This document shows, piece by piece, positions 1 through 8,372 of a stretch of 64,000 nt of DNA (position 1 is the stretch's first letter; every line of letters starts with the position of its first letter). Source of the DNA: an uncultured Opitutia bacterium (lineage in GTDB: Bacteria; Verrucomicrobiota; Verrucomicrobiia; Opitutales; Opitutaceae). The position numbers and the translations under genes were made by a program. The stretch lies in the NCBI GenBank assembly GCA_903862955.1, contig CAIPAH010000024.1, positions 124,001 to 188,000 on the forward strand. The letters run 5' to 3'. The notes beneath the pieces are model-generated. The model saw nothing but the letters and a program-made list of their open reading frames with translations. It ran no database searches and was not told where the DNA came from.

Positions 1-58
1 AAAATGCGTCGGTTTCGGCATTGCCCCGACCTGCGTCCCCGGCACACTGGATCGCCTT

Positions 59-790
59 ATGGGACGTCAGTGGCTCCACGCGAAACGCGCGATCGTCAAC
101 CTCAAGAAAGGCCAGACGGTCGGCAAACTGGTCAAGGAAATCACCGTCGCCGCCAAGCTCGGCGGCGCCGATCTCGCCGCCAACGCCCGGCTTTTCGCCG
201 TCGTCGAAAAGGCCAAGAAGGCGAGCGTGACGCGCGACGTCATCGAGCGCGCCATTGCCAAGGGCTCGGGCACGGGCAGCGACAAGAGTTCCCTCGAACA
301 CATCATGTTCGAGGGCTATGCGCCCCACAAGGTGCCGGTCATCGTCGAGGTCTACACCGACAACCACCAGCGCACCGCGCCCGACATTCGCCAGCTCTTC
401 CGCCGCGGCGTGCTCGGACACGCCGGCAGCAACAAATTCCTGTTCGAACACGTCGGCATCGTCGAGGCCCACCACGCCGACCTGAACATCGATCGCGAGG
501 CCGCCGGCATCGAGGCTGGCGCCAACGAGGTGGAAGTGCTCACCCACGCCCAGAACGACGATATCCCGGAGGACCGCGCCGGCACGCGCTTCATCTGCGA
601 CCGCACCGCGGTGCACAGCGTCTCGGTCTGGCTCGCGAAGAACGGCTGGACCGTCATCACCAGCGAAATCGGCCACCTCGCGAAGACCTACCCCGAGCTG
701 AGCGACGCCGACCGCGCCGACGTGGGCGAATTCCTCCAAGCCCTCGAGGACCACGACGACGTCCAGCGCGTCTGGGCCGCGGTCAAGTAA
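59..790 (+). CDS. YebC/PmpR-family DNA-binding transcriptional regulator or translation factor
   Basis: The 243-residue protein has the length and fold landmarks of the YebC/PmpR family (usual length about 240). A basic N-terminal segment (residues 1-45) is followed by a helical domain containing VIERAIAKGSG (about residues 61-71). A middle domain has the family-typical segment GYAPHKVPVIVEVYTDN (about 83-99), which corresponds to the G-Y-G-P-G-G/V-A region. The canonical MAGHSKW start is replaced here by MGRQWLHAKR, a diverged form, so the start at ATG 59 is chosen on length and alignment to the first helix. Family members act as transcriptional regulators or as translation factors that relieve stalling at proline stretches; which applies here cannot be told. 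It reads alone, ahead of an unrelated CDGSH gene. Confidence 0.85.
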   Translation: MGRQWLHAKRAIVNLKKGQTVGKLVKEITVAAKLGGADLAANARLFAVVEKAKKASVTRDVIERAIAKGSGTGSDKSSLEHIMFEGYAPHKVPVIVEVYTDNHQRTAPDIRQLFRRGVLGHAGSNKFLFEHVGIVEAHHADLNIDREAAGIEAGANEVEVLTHAQNDDIPEDRAGTRFICDRTAVHSVSVWLAKNGWTVITSEIGHLAKTYPELSDADRADVGEFLQALEDHDDVQRVWAAVK

Positions 791-808
791 CCCAGCCAAA
801 CCTTCGCC

Positions 809-862
809 CGCGAATCAGCGCGAATCCTGATTATTGCTTCGCGGCAATTCGCGCCAGTCGCG
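809..862. repeat. Imperfect inverted repeat, cgcgaat family
   Basis: Left arm 809-825 and right arm 847-862 pair over about 13 of 16 positions. The core is gcgcgaat. It belongs to the same word family as the perfect palindrome at 43281-43362, and sits in the gap between the YebC-like and CDGSH genes. Part of the right arm lies just before the CDGSH start. Confidence 0.45.
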
Positions 863-884
863 AGCACGCCTCCTTCTCACTATC

Positions 885-1121
885 ATGCCCACCCCCAACA
901 TCCCGCAGCGCAAACCCATCGTTCAGGAAATGCCGCCCGGCACCTATTGGTGGTGCACCTGCGGCAACTCCAAGAACCAGCCGTTCTGTGACGGCAGCCA
1001 CAAGGGCACCGGCTTCGCGCCGCACAAGACCGAGATCACCGAACGCCAGACCGTGGCCTGGTGCGCCTGCAAGCACTCGAAGACCGCGCCATTCTGCGAC
1101 GGCTCGCACAAGACGGTTTGA
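885..1121 (+). CDS. CDGSH iron-sulfur domain protein with two clusters
   Basis: This 78-residue protein carries two complete CDGSH motifs: WCTCGNSKNQPFCDGSHKG and, 21 residues on, WCACKHSKTAPFCDGSHK. Each has the C-x-C-x(n)-P-F-C-D-G-S-H pattern that binds a [2Fe-2S] cluster through three Cys and one His, so two clusters per chain are expected. Proteins of this small soluble type are thought to act in electron transfer or iron-sulfur and redox handling. The start at ATG 885 is preferred because the longer frame adds only a low-complexity extension. The frame ends 26 bases before a GNAT gene, so co-transcription is possible. Confidence 0.88.
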   Translation: MPTPNIPQRKPIVQEMPPGTYWWCTCGNSKNQPFCDGSHKGTGFAPHKTEITERQTVAWCACKHSKTAPFCDGSHKTV

Positions 1122-1147
1122 GGTCGGGGTTTCGAGCTGGGACGACG

Positions 1148-1567
1148 ATGCAACTGTCCTGGCGCGAGGCCTCTGATTCCGATCTCGGCCTGCTCGCTGA
1201 GTGGAATCACCAGCTGATTCGGGACGAGGGTCACCGCAACCCGATGACGGTGGCTCAGCTCTCCGAGCGGATGAAGCAGTGGCTGCAGGGCGAGTATCGC
1301 GCCGTGTTGTTTTCAACCGAAGCGCCCGTTGCCTACGCGCTGTTCACGCGCAACGCCGACCCGCTTTATCTTCGCCAGCTCTTTGTCCGCCGGGAGTGTC
1401 GCCGGACTGGCATCGGTCGCTCAGCGGTGGCGACTCTCCGCGAACAGATTTGGCCCAAGAATGTGCGCCTGACGGTCGAGGTGCTCTGCGCCAACCAGAC
1501 CGGCGTTGCCTTTTGGCGCTCCGTCGGTTTTCAGGACTACTCCCTGCAGTTGGAAATCCTGCCCTAG
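1148..1567 (+). CDS. GNAT-family N-acetyltransferase
   Basis: The 139-residue protein has the GNAT fold pattern. An N-terminal strand and helix (REASDSDLGLLAEWNHQLI) is followed by a central strand plus the acetyl-CoA pyrophosphate loop LFVRRECRRTGIGRSAV (about residues 77-93, matching Q/R-x-x-G-x-G/A). Near the C-terminus is the typical N-x-x-x-x-x-F-W-x-x-x-G-F segment, here NQTGVAFWRSVGF. The substrate is unknown. ATG 1148 is chosen because the fold begins directly after it; the upstream in-frame residues overlap the CDGSH gene in another frame. Confidence 0.85.
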   Translation: MQLSWREASDSDLGLLAEWNHQLIRDEGHRNPMTVAQLSERMKQWLQGEYRAVLFSTEAPVAYALFTRNADPLYLRQLFVRRECRRTGIGRSAVATLREQIWPKNVRLTVEVLCANQTGVAFWRSVGFQDYSLQLEILP

Positions 1568-1579
1568 CGCAGGTCCCGC

Positions 1580-2527
1580 TCAACAAATCATCGACCGCTT
1601 CGCCGCGACGCCGTGGCCGATGGGGTTTTCGCCAATCCAGCGGCCGTCGATCGGCTCGGACGCCGGCTGATAACGCGTGTCGGTGGAAAACCGGAAGAAG
1701 TGCGTCTGGTTGTCGAGGCTCGCATGGACTGTGCGCATGCCGAAAACCAGCAGGTCGCCCATCCGGTACTCGGCGCTCAGCCAGCGGCCGCCCAGGTGCT
1801 CGCGCAGGCTGTAGGGATTCGTCGAGAGCACGCCGCCCCACTTCCAGGGAATCTCGCCGGACTTGATGCGCGCCGCCTCGGGCCGGTTCTCGCAGTAATT
1901 ATCCACGTCGCGGTTGAGGTAATTTTTGAGCCGGTCCGCCTGGAGGTGTGAGCCTTCGAGGATCATCAGCCCGCCGATGTCGTAGGTGATGTCGCCGTAG
2001 GGCACCCAGGCCGAGCACAGACGCGAGCTGCCGCGGCCCATGTAAACGTTGTCGCAGTGCGGGTCCGTGCCGAAGCCCTTGCTCATCGTGCGCACCCACG
2101 TGAAGTCAAAGTGCCGGATGCTCTCGCCGAAGAAGCCCTCGAACAGCCCGATGATTTTCCCCGAGTAAAGCAGCCGCATCATCGGCGCGTTGCCCCTCGC
2201 GAGGGAGTTCATGAAGTCCACCGTCGGCCGCGGGTCCGCGAGGAACTTCATGTCCGCGCCCTCCTTCTTGACCGCGTCCATCACTGGATACGCCGGGTCG
2301 AGCAGGCCCTTTTGCGCGAGTGCCGCCGTGATCAACTTCCGCGCCTCGATGACGTCCGCGCGCGCGAAAAATCCCGGCAGGAACAGGTAGCCGTCCTCGG
2401 CGAAGCGTTGCCGCAGCGCCGCGGAATCGCCCGCCACGTCATTCGAGCGGTGCAGCTCGCCAAAGGAGCCCTCGCTCAAGTCGAGCTCTCGGCCCTTGGC
2501 CAAAATACGGGGCAGCGTCGCGTTCAT
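1580..2527 (-). CDS. Phytanoyl-CoA dioxygenase (PhyH)-family protein
   Basis: The 315-residue protein matches the non-haem Fe(II)/2-oxoglutarate oxygenase PhyH family. RFAEDGYLFLPGFF near residue 40 is the usual opening of the double-stranded beta-helix. The metal motif H-x-D is seen in DPHCDNVYMGRG, and the distal His in RTVHASLDN is followed by RFSTDTRYQP, whose Arg would bind 2-oxoglutarate. The natural substrate cannot be inferred. A longer upstream frame exists, but ATG 2527 begins a sensible N-terminus. It converges on the plus-strand GNAT gene with only 12 bases between the stops. Confidence 0.85.
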   Translation of the reverse strand: MNATLPRILAKGRELDLSEGSFGELHRSNDVAGDSAALRQRFAEDGYLFLPGFFARADVIEARKLITAALAQKGLLDPAYPVMDAVKKEGADMKFLADPRPTVDFMNSLARGNAPMMRLLYSGKIIGLFEGFFGESIRHFDFTWVRTMSKGFGTDPHCDNVYMGRGSSRLCSAWVPYGDITYDIGGLMILEGSHLQADRLKNYLNRDVDNYCENRPEAARIKSGEIPWKWGGVLSTNPYSLREHLGGRWLSAEYRMGDLLVFGMRTVHASLDNQTHFFRFSTDTRYQPASEPIDGRWIGENPIGHGVAAKRSMIC

Positions 2528-2655
2528 GGGGGTAGTCGCGGGGTAACTAACTCTGCGGAAGCGTGCCCCGGGACCGGTTTCCCGCAACCCTTTTGATGCG
2601 GGTGGAAAGGCTCCAAGGTGGGCCGGGCGCTCCGCGCACGGCATCCGGCTGATCG

Positions 2656-2727
2656 CGTAGGTCGGGCTTTACGCCCGACATCAGTGCCAATCGAAACGAG
2701 CCTGTCGGGCGTAAAGCCCGACCTACG
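2656..2727. repeat. Perfect 25-bp inverted repeat (REP-like, gtcgggc family)
   Basis: Positions 2656-2680 and 2703-2727 are exact reverse complements over 25 bases, separated by 22 bases. Each arm is itself palindromic (gtcgggc-tttac-gcccgac). The element lies between the end of an AlkZ-related gene (stop at 2732) and the start of the PhyH-like gene, both on the minus strand. The nested symmetry is typical of REP/BIME-type elements. Confidence 0.85.
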
Positions 2728-2731
2728 TCAA

Positions 2732-3289
2732 TCAACGGGTCTGCCCGATCTTCGGATACAACTCCGCGAACCGCAGCCAGGTGTCCGACTCGATCTCGGG
2801 GGCGTTCGAACGCACGATGTTCAGCGTCACCTGCAGTTCGACCAAGGCCTTGGCGAACGCCACGCGCCGCGCCTTGTCCTTGCCTGCAAGGGCGTTGCGC
2901 AAGGCAGTCGTCGTCATTGGCTCGACCTTCACCAGCGCGTAAATTTTCCCCGCCATCGCGCTGCACTTGTCGAGGGGACGGTGAAACTGCGGGTAATGCA
3001 CTTTTGCCAGGTGCTCCAAGGTCATTAGCACGGCCCGACCCTTCTCGTCCTTGCCGTAGAAAATCTCCTCGGGAAATTCCGCCGGCAGCCGGTTCTTCCA
3101 GCTCCAAACCGCGCCGATCTTCTGCCCCCAGCCTGACTCACCCGGCTGTTTTTCCGGCAGATCGACCGCGTCCCAGAGGCTCGGGATGTCCTTCTTCTTG
3201 TCCGCAAAAATCGAGCACTTGCCCACTGCGAGCACAAACGTCCGGGCCTGCTCCAGGGTTTTCAGACGGAATTTTTTAGGGGATTTCAT
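2732..3289 (-). CDS. AlkZ-related protein
   Basis: The 185-residue protein begins MKSPKKFRLKTLEQARTFV. It contains SLWDAVDLPEKQPGESGWG and IGAVWSWKNRLPAEFPEEI, and ends with a helical part holding LQVTLNIVRSNAPE. I recognise this from the AlkZ-related family, which resembles parts of the AlkZ/YcaQ winged-helix DNA glycosylase but is about half its length. No catalytic role is established for these short forms, so a glycosylase function should not be assumed. Its ATG overlaps the stop of the upstream metallophosphoesterase gene by 4 bases, which suggests translational coupling. Confidence 0.65.
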   Translation of the reverse strand: MKSPKKFRLKTLEQARTFVLAVGKCSIFADKKKDIPSLWDAVDLPEKQPGESGWGQKIGAVWSWKNRLPAEFPEEIFYGKDEKGRAVLMTLEHLAKVHYPQFHRPLDKCSAMAGKIYALVKVEPMTTTALRNALAGKDKARRVAFAKALVELQVTLNIVRSNAPEIESDTWLRFAELYPKIGQTR

Positions 3290-4833
3290 TTTGAGGGGGA
3301 ATTGGTTTCAACCGATCCGACGACCTTCACCTCGCGCTTGGCCGTAAACACCTGCCCGGCCGGGTCGGTGGCGCGGACTTCGATCGCGTGCGCCCCGACC
3401 GGCAAATCCGCGGGGAGATACGCGCGCCAGAGGTGGTAGCAGACGGTCGGGTCCGGCAGGCGCTTGCCCGGCAGCGGCACCGCCATCGCGTCCTGCGCGA
3501 GGTAGCGCTCGGCGTAGCCCGGGTCCCACTCGAGCACGCGGCGCATGGCGTTCCAAGTGCGGCCGTCCACGCGCGACTCCACTTTCCAGCCGTCGTGGCC
3601 GTTGTAGACGTTGGCAAAATACGAGATGTAGCCGAGCCCGACGCGCGTCGCCTGGGGCGCATGCAGGCCGATCTGGTGGTCGACCGGCTCGCGCGCAGCG
3701 CGATAATCCACCCGCGCGTCCGTCCCGTCCACCGAGAGGATCGCGTAGCCGTGTGGCGTGCCATCCCACATCGTGGCAATCGGGATGCCCGTCGCGTCCG
3801 CCGGGCCGCCCCAGAATCCGCCGCAGGCCGCCGCGACATTCGCCTCGTGCAACGGTGACGCCCCGTGCCAGCCGTCGGCCGGGCCGTAGAAAACGTGCCG
3901 CTGGTAATGCGTGTGCCCCGACAGCCAGAGGTTGTGCGGCCGGTCCTGTAACAGCGCGAACAACCGCGCGCGGTCGGCGGCGCGGAAGGTCTCGGCATTG
4001 GCTGGATTCGGGTAAAACCACGGGATGTGCATCATCAGGACGACGAGCTTATCCTTCGGCGTCACGCGGAGCAGGTTGGCCAGAAACGCCAACTGGTCCT
4101 CGCGCAGCCCGCCGATGTAGCGCGGACCGCCGAGAAAACGCACGTCGTTGAGCGCGACAAACAGCACCCGCCCGAAGTGAAACGCATACGTGCTCGGCCC
4201 GTAAACCGCCTCGAAGCTGGCCGCCGAGCGCCGGTCGTCGCCCGTCCCCAGGTCGAGGTCATGGTTGCCGATCAGGTAATACCACGGGACGCCGACCCGC
4301 CCCATGACGGCATTCAGCGGGGCGAACAGGTCGTGCCGATCATAGACCACGTCACCCAGCGTCAACCCAAACGCAAAGTCTCTCGTCCCGACGAGCGGCT
4401 GCACGAGCGTGCGTTCGAGGTAACCAACCTCCTCGACGCTCGCCGGCTGCGGGTCGGTGAAGACCAGCGCGCGAAACCGGTCGGGCTCCGCACTCGCCGT
4501 CAGTGGGAAATCCACCTCGCCGTCGCCCGTTGCAGGGCGGTGATAAAACTGCGGGAGATTCTGCGCATTCACCGGCGGACGCCAGCCGCGCGGCTTGATC
4601 ACGAAGAGCGTCGCCCCGTCCGCCGCCGCGAGGTCGTAGCGCCCGGTGGCATCGGTCTGCACCACCGCCACCCCGTCGGAAACCGCGACGCCCGCCAGCC
4701 CCGGCTCACCCGCATCGCGGACGCCGTTGCCATTGCGATCATCAAACACCACGCCGCGAACCGCCGCCGCATTTGCCGCCGCCGCAATCGCCAGCGCGAA
4801 ACTGACCACGGTGACAACCCGAAGTGAAATCAT
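3286..4833 (-). CDS. Secreted calcineurin-like metallophosphoesterase
   Basis: The 515-residue protein has a signal peptide (about residues 1-23, ending AAANAAA). It is followed by an SdrB-like N-terminal domain with DDRNGNGVRDAGEPG. The catalytic domain shows metallophosphoesterase motifs in order: D-x-Q (VFTDPQP, in place of D-x-H, as often in this subfamily), GDVVYDRHD, IGNHDLD, a His in LMMHIPWF and SGHTHYQRH. A C-terminal beta domain follows. It probably hydrolyses phosphomonoesters or diesters outside the cytoplasm; the substrate is unknown. ATG 4833 is preferred to an upstream TTG at 4845 because it is directly followed by the signal peptide. It is translationally coupled to the downstream AlkZ-related gene. 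Confidence 0.88.
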   Translation of the reverse strand: MISLRVVTVVSFALAIAAAANAAAVRGVVFDDRNGNGVRDAGEPGLAGVAVSDGVAVVQTDATGRYDLAAADGATLFVIKPRGWRPPVNAQNLPQFYHRPATGDGEVDFPLTASAEPDRFRALVFTDPQPASVEEVGYLERTLVQPLVGTRDFAFGLTLGDVVYDRHDLFAPLNAVMGRVGVPWYYLIGNHDLDLGTGDDRRSAASFEAVYGPSTYAFHFGRVLFVALNDVRFLGGPRYIGGLREDQLAFLANLLRVTPKDKLVVLMMHIPWFYPNPANAETFRAADRARLFALLQDRPHNLWLSGHTHYQRHVFYGPADGWHGASPLHEANVAAACGGFWGGPADATGIPIATMWDGTPHGYAILSVDGTDARVDYRAAREPVDHQIGLHAPQATRVGLGYISYFANVYNGHDGWKVESRVDGRTWNAMRRVLEWDPGYAERYLAQDAMAVPLPGKRLPDPTVCYHLWRAYLPADLPVGAHAIEVRATDPAGQVFTAKREVKVVGSVETNSPSK

Positions 4834-4881
4834 GCGGCCAGCCAAAGCGGCTGGCGCAACCGGGTCGAGTCTGGACCGGCC

Positions 4882-5064
4882 TCACGCCCAGTTGCCCGAG
4901 CGCCCGAAGAGGAAATACAGGATCGAGCCGAGGAACGGCAGCAGGATGATGACGATGATCCAGAGGACCTTGTTGGGGCTGTTGCCCTTCGCGCAGTCCA
5001 CGATCGCGACAATCCACAGCACGAACCACAGGATGGACAGGACGTAACTCAGGGAAGTGTTCAC
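4882..5064 (-). CDS. Small two-helix membrane protein, PLDc_N domain
   Basis: The 60-residue protein has two hydrophobic helices, SYVLSILWFVLWIVAIVDC and LWIIVIILLPFLGSILYFLFG. The short polar loop between them contains NK, and the chain ends in RSG. This is the PLDc_N (phospholipase D nuclease N-terminal) hairpin with its W-I-x-V-I-x-L-P-x-x-G-x-x-Y-x-x-x-G pattern. Such stand-alone hairpins have no known enzymatic role. It begins with GTG at 5064, upstream of the phosphoesterase gene on the same strand, and is divergent from the heparinase-like gene. Confidence 0.8.
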   Translation of the reverse strand: MNTSLSYVLSILWFVLWIVAIVDCAKGNSPNKVLWIIVIILLPFLGSILYFLFGRSGNWA

Positions 5065-5179
5065 CCAGTATCGTGTCCCGCCCGACCCGCCGGTTCCCCG
5101 GAATCCGGTATTTTACCCGGAGCGACGCCGCCGGTTGCGGCTTGTGCTCGCGCGCGGTTTTCGTGTCTGCTGCCTCACT

Positions 5180-7519
5180 ATGCGCGTTACCCCGATCAAC
5201 AGCGCCGAGGCGGTCTTCGAGCCGTTCTTTGATGAGAACCTCAGTGAATTCGACGCCTGGCAGCACGACGCTCCCGGTGCCACCGGCGTAAGCCAAGTCC
5301 GCGGCTGGGCGTTCATCACCTTCAATTGGGCCATGCCCGCCCCCGACGGCCTCGTGCTGCGCCTGTCGCGCACCTACGATCCGCCCGTCCCCTGCGCCGG
5401 CTACGACCGCCTGGTCGTCTGCTTCAACCTCGCGGAGGAAACCGTCATGACCATTCGCGCCGACACCAACGCCGGCCCGCGCGAGCGCACCACCGCACCC
5501 GCGGGGTCCACGCGGCGCGAGGAGGGAGTCGACCTCGCCGGGGCCACGGAGATCCGCTCGCTGACGATCGAGGTGCGATCGCCCCACCGCCGCATGGGCT
5601 CGGGCTGGCTGTTGTGGATCGGCTTGCAGTCCACCGAACGGCTGAAATCGCACCTGGCCCAGTGGGCCGGCTACAATGAGCGGTGGGACAAATACCTCCA
5701 GCCGCCGGAATTCGAGCCCACGTTCAACCCGAGCTACGGCATCCTGATCAACACCGAGGAACTCGCCGGCGTCCGCCGCGAGTTCGCCGACTCGCCCGTC
5801 ACGCGCGAGCTGCGGCTCGTCGCCGAGCGCGCCCGCGCGCAGCGCCCGGAAGCGATGATCGGCGAGAACCTGAATTTTTGGAGCGCCAACGTCTTCCGCC
5901 GCGAGCGCGACATCGGGAAGATGCTGTCGATCCACGGCTCGAACGCCGCCCAGGCCGGCGTGCTCTGGCGCGACAAGGAGTTGTGCCGGCTCGCCGCCCG
6001 CTTCGCGCTCAGCCTCGTGCACTGCGATCACTGGGAGGACATCTTCTTCGCGCACATGCGCGGGAGCACGTGGGACCAGCGCGGCTTCGTGCAGTCCATC
6101 GGCACGTGGGATTGCGCCGTGATCCTCGACCTGTGCGGCGAGTGGTTCACCCCGCTCGGCCGTGAACTCGTCCTGCGCCGACTCGCAACCGAGGCCCACG
6201 GGGCGATGTGCCATGCGTCGTGGTGGTGGGAATACATGTATTACACGAACCAGATGGCGTGGATCTCCCCGTCCCGCATCTACGGCCTCCTCGTGCTGGA
6301 GCAGACCATGCCGCCCCGCCACGAGCACTACCCCAAACCCACCGCCTCGCGCGTCGCGCCGCACACCGACCTGGCGTTCGCGAATCTCGCCGAGAACATC
6401 TCCCACGCCCTGCTGCCCGACGGCGGCTATCTTGAGGGTCCGACGTATTTTACCTGGACCGCGCGCCAGGCCATCCTCGGGGCGCAGCTCTACGCGCGGA
6501 GTCGCGGTAAGGATCCACGCGAATTTGTCTCCCCCGCCTTGCTGCGCACCGGCCGGCTTGCGGAGATGCTCTACTCAACCGACGAAGGCCAGGAGATGAT
6601 CCTCGTCGGCGACGGCGTAATGACCATCGGCGAGGGCGTGGCGATGCTGGCGTGGCTGCTGCCGCAGTCGCACTGGGTCACCATCCTCCGCAAGCAGCTC
6701 AAGCGCGCCGGCGCCTCGCCGCATTTACTCGGCCTGCAGCTGGCCCGCGAGGTTCCCGCCATGGGGCCCGGTTTCCTGCCGTTCATGGAAATGACCGACA
6801 CCGGCATGATGTGTTCGGTGCGCCGCCTCGGCCCCGAGCTCGTGAAGCTCTTCGTCATGGGCAACAAGGCTGGTGGCGACCACCAGCACGAGGACAAGGG
6901 CAGCTTCGTCCTCGAGTGCGCGGGTGACAGTTTCGCCTTCGACTTCGGCGTCGTGGATTACGCCAACCCCGTCACCGAGCTGCTTAAGCACTGCCAGCGC
7001 CACAACATGCTCACGCCGTGGAGCGACGACGCCCGCCCGAAGCCGCAAAACCCGCTGCGGGTGGACATCAAACCGCATGGCCACGGCGACGAGACGAAGT
7101 TCCACGCCACGATGGAGCTGGCGGGCGGCTGGGAGGGCTGGTTCGAGAAGTGGCAGCGCACGTGGGATTCGCCGGCGCCCGACACGTTCGTCATCACCGA
7201 CGAATGGGCCGTGGTCCAGGGCCGCGGCGTGATTTTTCACTGGACTACGCGCCTGCCCATGCGGATCGAGGGCGACCGCGTCATCATCGCGGGACGCCGC
7301 GCCACAGCCATCCTGCGCATCCCCGCCGGCGTTGAGGCGTCGATCGACCAGCTGCCGCTACAGGACCCGCGGCGCACCGCCGTCGAGCAGGACCGGCGCG
7401 ACATCATCCAGTTCGGCTGGGCCCTGGCCGAAACCCAGCCCCGCCTCACCCTGCGCCAGCCCGGCAAATCCGGCACGCTGCGCGTCGAGGTGAAGCTGAC
7501 CCTCAACCCCACCGCGTGA
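5180..7519 (+). CDS. Heparinase II/III-family protein
   Basis: The 779-residue protein has an N-terminal beta-rich domain (about 1-155) that looks like a carbohydrate-binding sandwich. An alpha/alpha barrel-like region (about 180-500) is rich in Trp and Tyr, for example WDQRGFVQSIGTWDCAVI and WWWEYMYYTNQMAWI. The C-terminal beta domain contains GNKAGGDHQHEDKGSF (about 560-575), the heparinase II/III signature with the metal- and substrate-site histidines. Family members are polysaccharide lyases acting on uronic-acid glycans, though many orphans have other substrates. No signal peptide is visible after ATG 5180, so the protein seems cytoplasmic or exported by another route. It heads a run with a secreted repeat protein and a sugar-binding protein. 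Confidence 0.8.
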   Translation: MRVTPINSAEAVFEPFFDENLSEFDAWQHDAPGATGVSQVRGWAFITFNWAMPAPDGLVLRLSRTYDPPVPCAGYDRLVVCFNLAEETVMTIRADTNAGPRERTTAPAGSTRREEGVDLAGATEIRSLTIEVRSPHRRMGSGWLLWIGLQSTERLKSHLAQWAGYNERWDKYLQPPEFEPTFNPSYGILINTEELAGVRREFADSPVTRELRLVAERARAQRPEAMIGENLNFWSANVFRRERDIGKMLSIHGSNAAQAGVLWRDKELCRLAARFALSLVHCDHWEDIFFAHMRGSTWDQRGFVQSIGTWDCAVILDLCGEWFTPLGRELVLRRLATEAHGAMCHASWWWEYMYYTNQMAWISPSRIYGLLVLEQTMPPRHEHYPKPTASRVAPHTDLAFANLAENISHALLPDGGYLEGPTYFTWTARQAILGAQLYARSRGKDPREFVSPALLRTGRLAEMLYSTDEGQEMILVGDGVMTIGEGVAMLAWLLPQSHWVTILRKQLKRAGASPHLLGLQLAREVPAMGPGFLPFMEMTDTGMMCSVRRLGPELVKLFVMGNKAGGDHQHEDKGSFVLECAGDSFAFDFGVVDYANPVTELLKHCQRHNMLTPWSDDARPKPQNPLRVDIKPHGHGDETKFHATMELAGGWEGWFEKWQRTWDSPAPDTFVITDEWAVVQGRGVIFHWTTRLPMRIEGDRVIIAGRRATAILRIPAGVEASIDQLPLQDPRRTAVEQDRRDIIQFGWALAETQPRLTLRQPGKSGTLRVEVKLTLNPTA

Positions 7520-7559
7520 GCACCGCTGTCCAATTGCCGTTTGAGTGGCTGCGCCAGCC

Positions 7560-8372
7560 ATGAACTCCGGGGGGCGCGCACTTTTCTGCCTCGCGGCGGG
7601 ACTTCTGGCGGCACCGCTCAGCCGCGCCTCGGACGCCACCCTGCGCCCCGCCACTGCGGAGGCGTGGCAGACGCTTTCGGTCGGTTTGTATTCGGACGCC
7701 TTCGACCAGTTCACCGCCGCCGGCCCCACCCGCGAAGCCCAGCTCGGGCTCGCGATTGCGCAACTCAACCGGCCGCCCGTCACCCCGGCGTCGGTCGACG
7801 AGGCCCAGCACGCGTTGACCGAACTCGCCGCGGGCAACGACCCCACCAGCCACGCCGCCCGCTATTTCCTTGGGCGGCTGCAGCAGCTGCATCCGATGGC
7901 GCCCGACCCGCGCGCCGCTGCGGCCGAATACGAGCGACTGGTCGCAACCGGCGCGGACGACGCCTGGTGCCGGCTCGCCCTCATCAAGCTCGCCATCCTC
8001 CGCCTCACCGTCCTGCGCGCGCCCGGGCCGCTGCCTGCGCAGCTGGCCGCGGTCGAGCCGTTGCTCGCGCGCACCGCGGACATCGCGACCCAGCATGATC
8101 TGCACCTCGTGATTTCCGAGGCGCGGATGAACCACGAGATTTACGACGCCATCACGCTCGGTCACCTGCAGGCGGCGCTCGCGTCCACCGCGGCGACGGA
8201 TACGACCCGGGCCGACCTGCTCATCCAAGTCGCGCGGGTCGCCACCCTCTTGGGCAACCCCGCGCTCGCCCGGGAGCATTACCAACTATTCCTCCGCGAT
8301 TATCCGCAGGAGCGCCGCGCCTTCACCGTCGGCGAGGCCCTGGCGCACCTCGGCGGCGCCTTCCCGCCATGA
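7560..8372 (+). CDS. Secreted helical-repeat (TPR-like) protein of unknown function
   Basis: The 270-residue protein has an Ala-rich signal peptide (about residues 1-22). It is then almost wholly alpha-helical, with TPR-like pairs such as AEAWQTLSVGLYSDAFDQF, HAARYFLGRLQQLHPMAPD and LGNPALAREHYQLFLRDYP. I do not recognise a named family. Its stop overlaps the ATG of the next gene by 4 bases, so it is probably translated together with the membrane-anchored sugar-binding protein and could be its periplasmic partner. The start at ATG 7560 is chosen over an upstream GTG at 7545 because the signal peptide follows it. Confidence 0.65.
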   Translation: MNSGGRALFCLAAGLLAAPLSRASDATLRPATAEAWQTLSVGLYSDAFDQFTAAGPTREAQLGLAIAQLNRPPVTPASVDEAQHALTELAAGNDPTSHAARYFLGRLQQLHPMAPDPRAAAAEYERLVATGADDAWCRLALIKLAILRLTVLRAPGPLPAQLAAVEPLLARTADIATQHDLHLVISEARMNHEIYDAITLGHLQAALASTAATDTTRADLLIQVARVATLLGNPALAREHYQLFLRDYPQERRAFTVGEALAHLGGAFPP

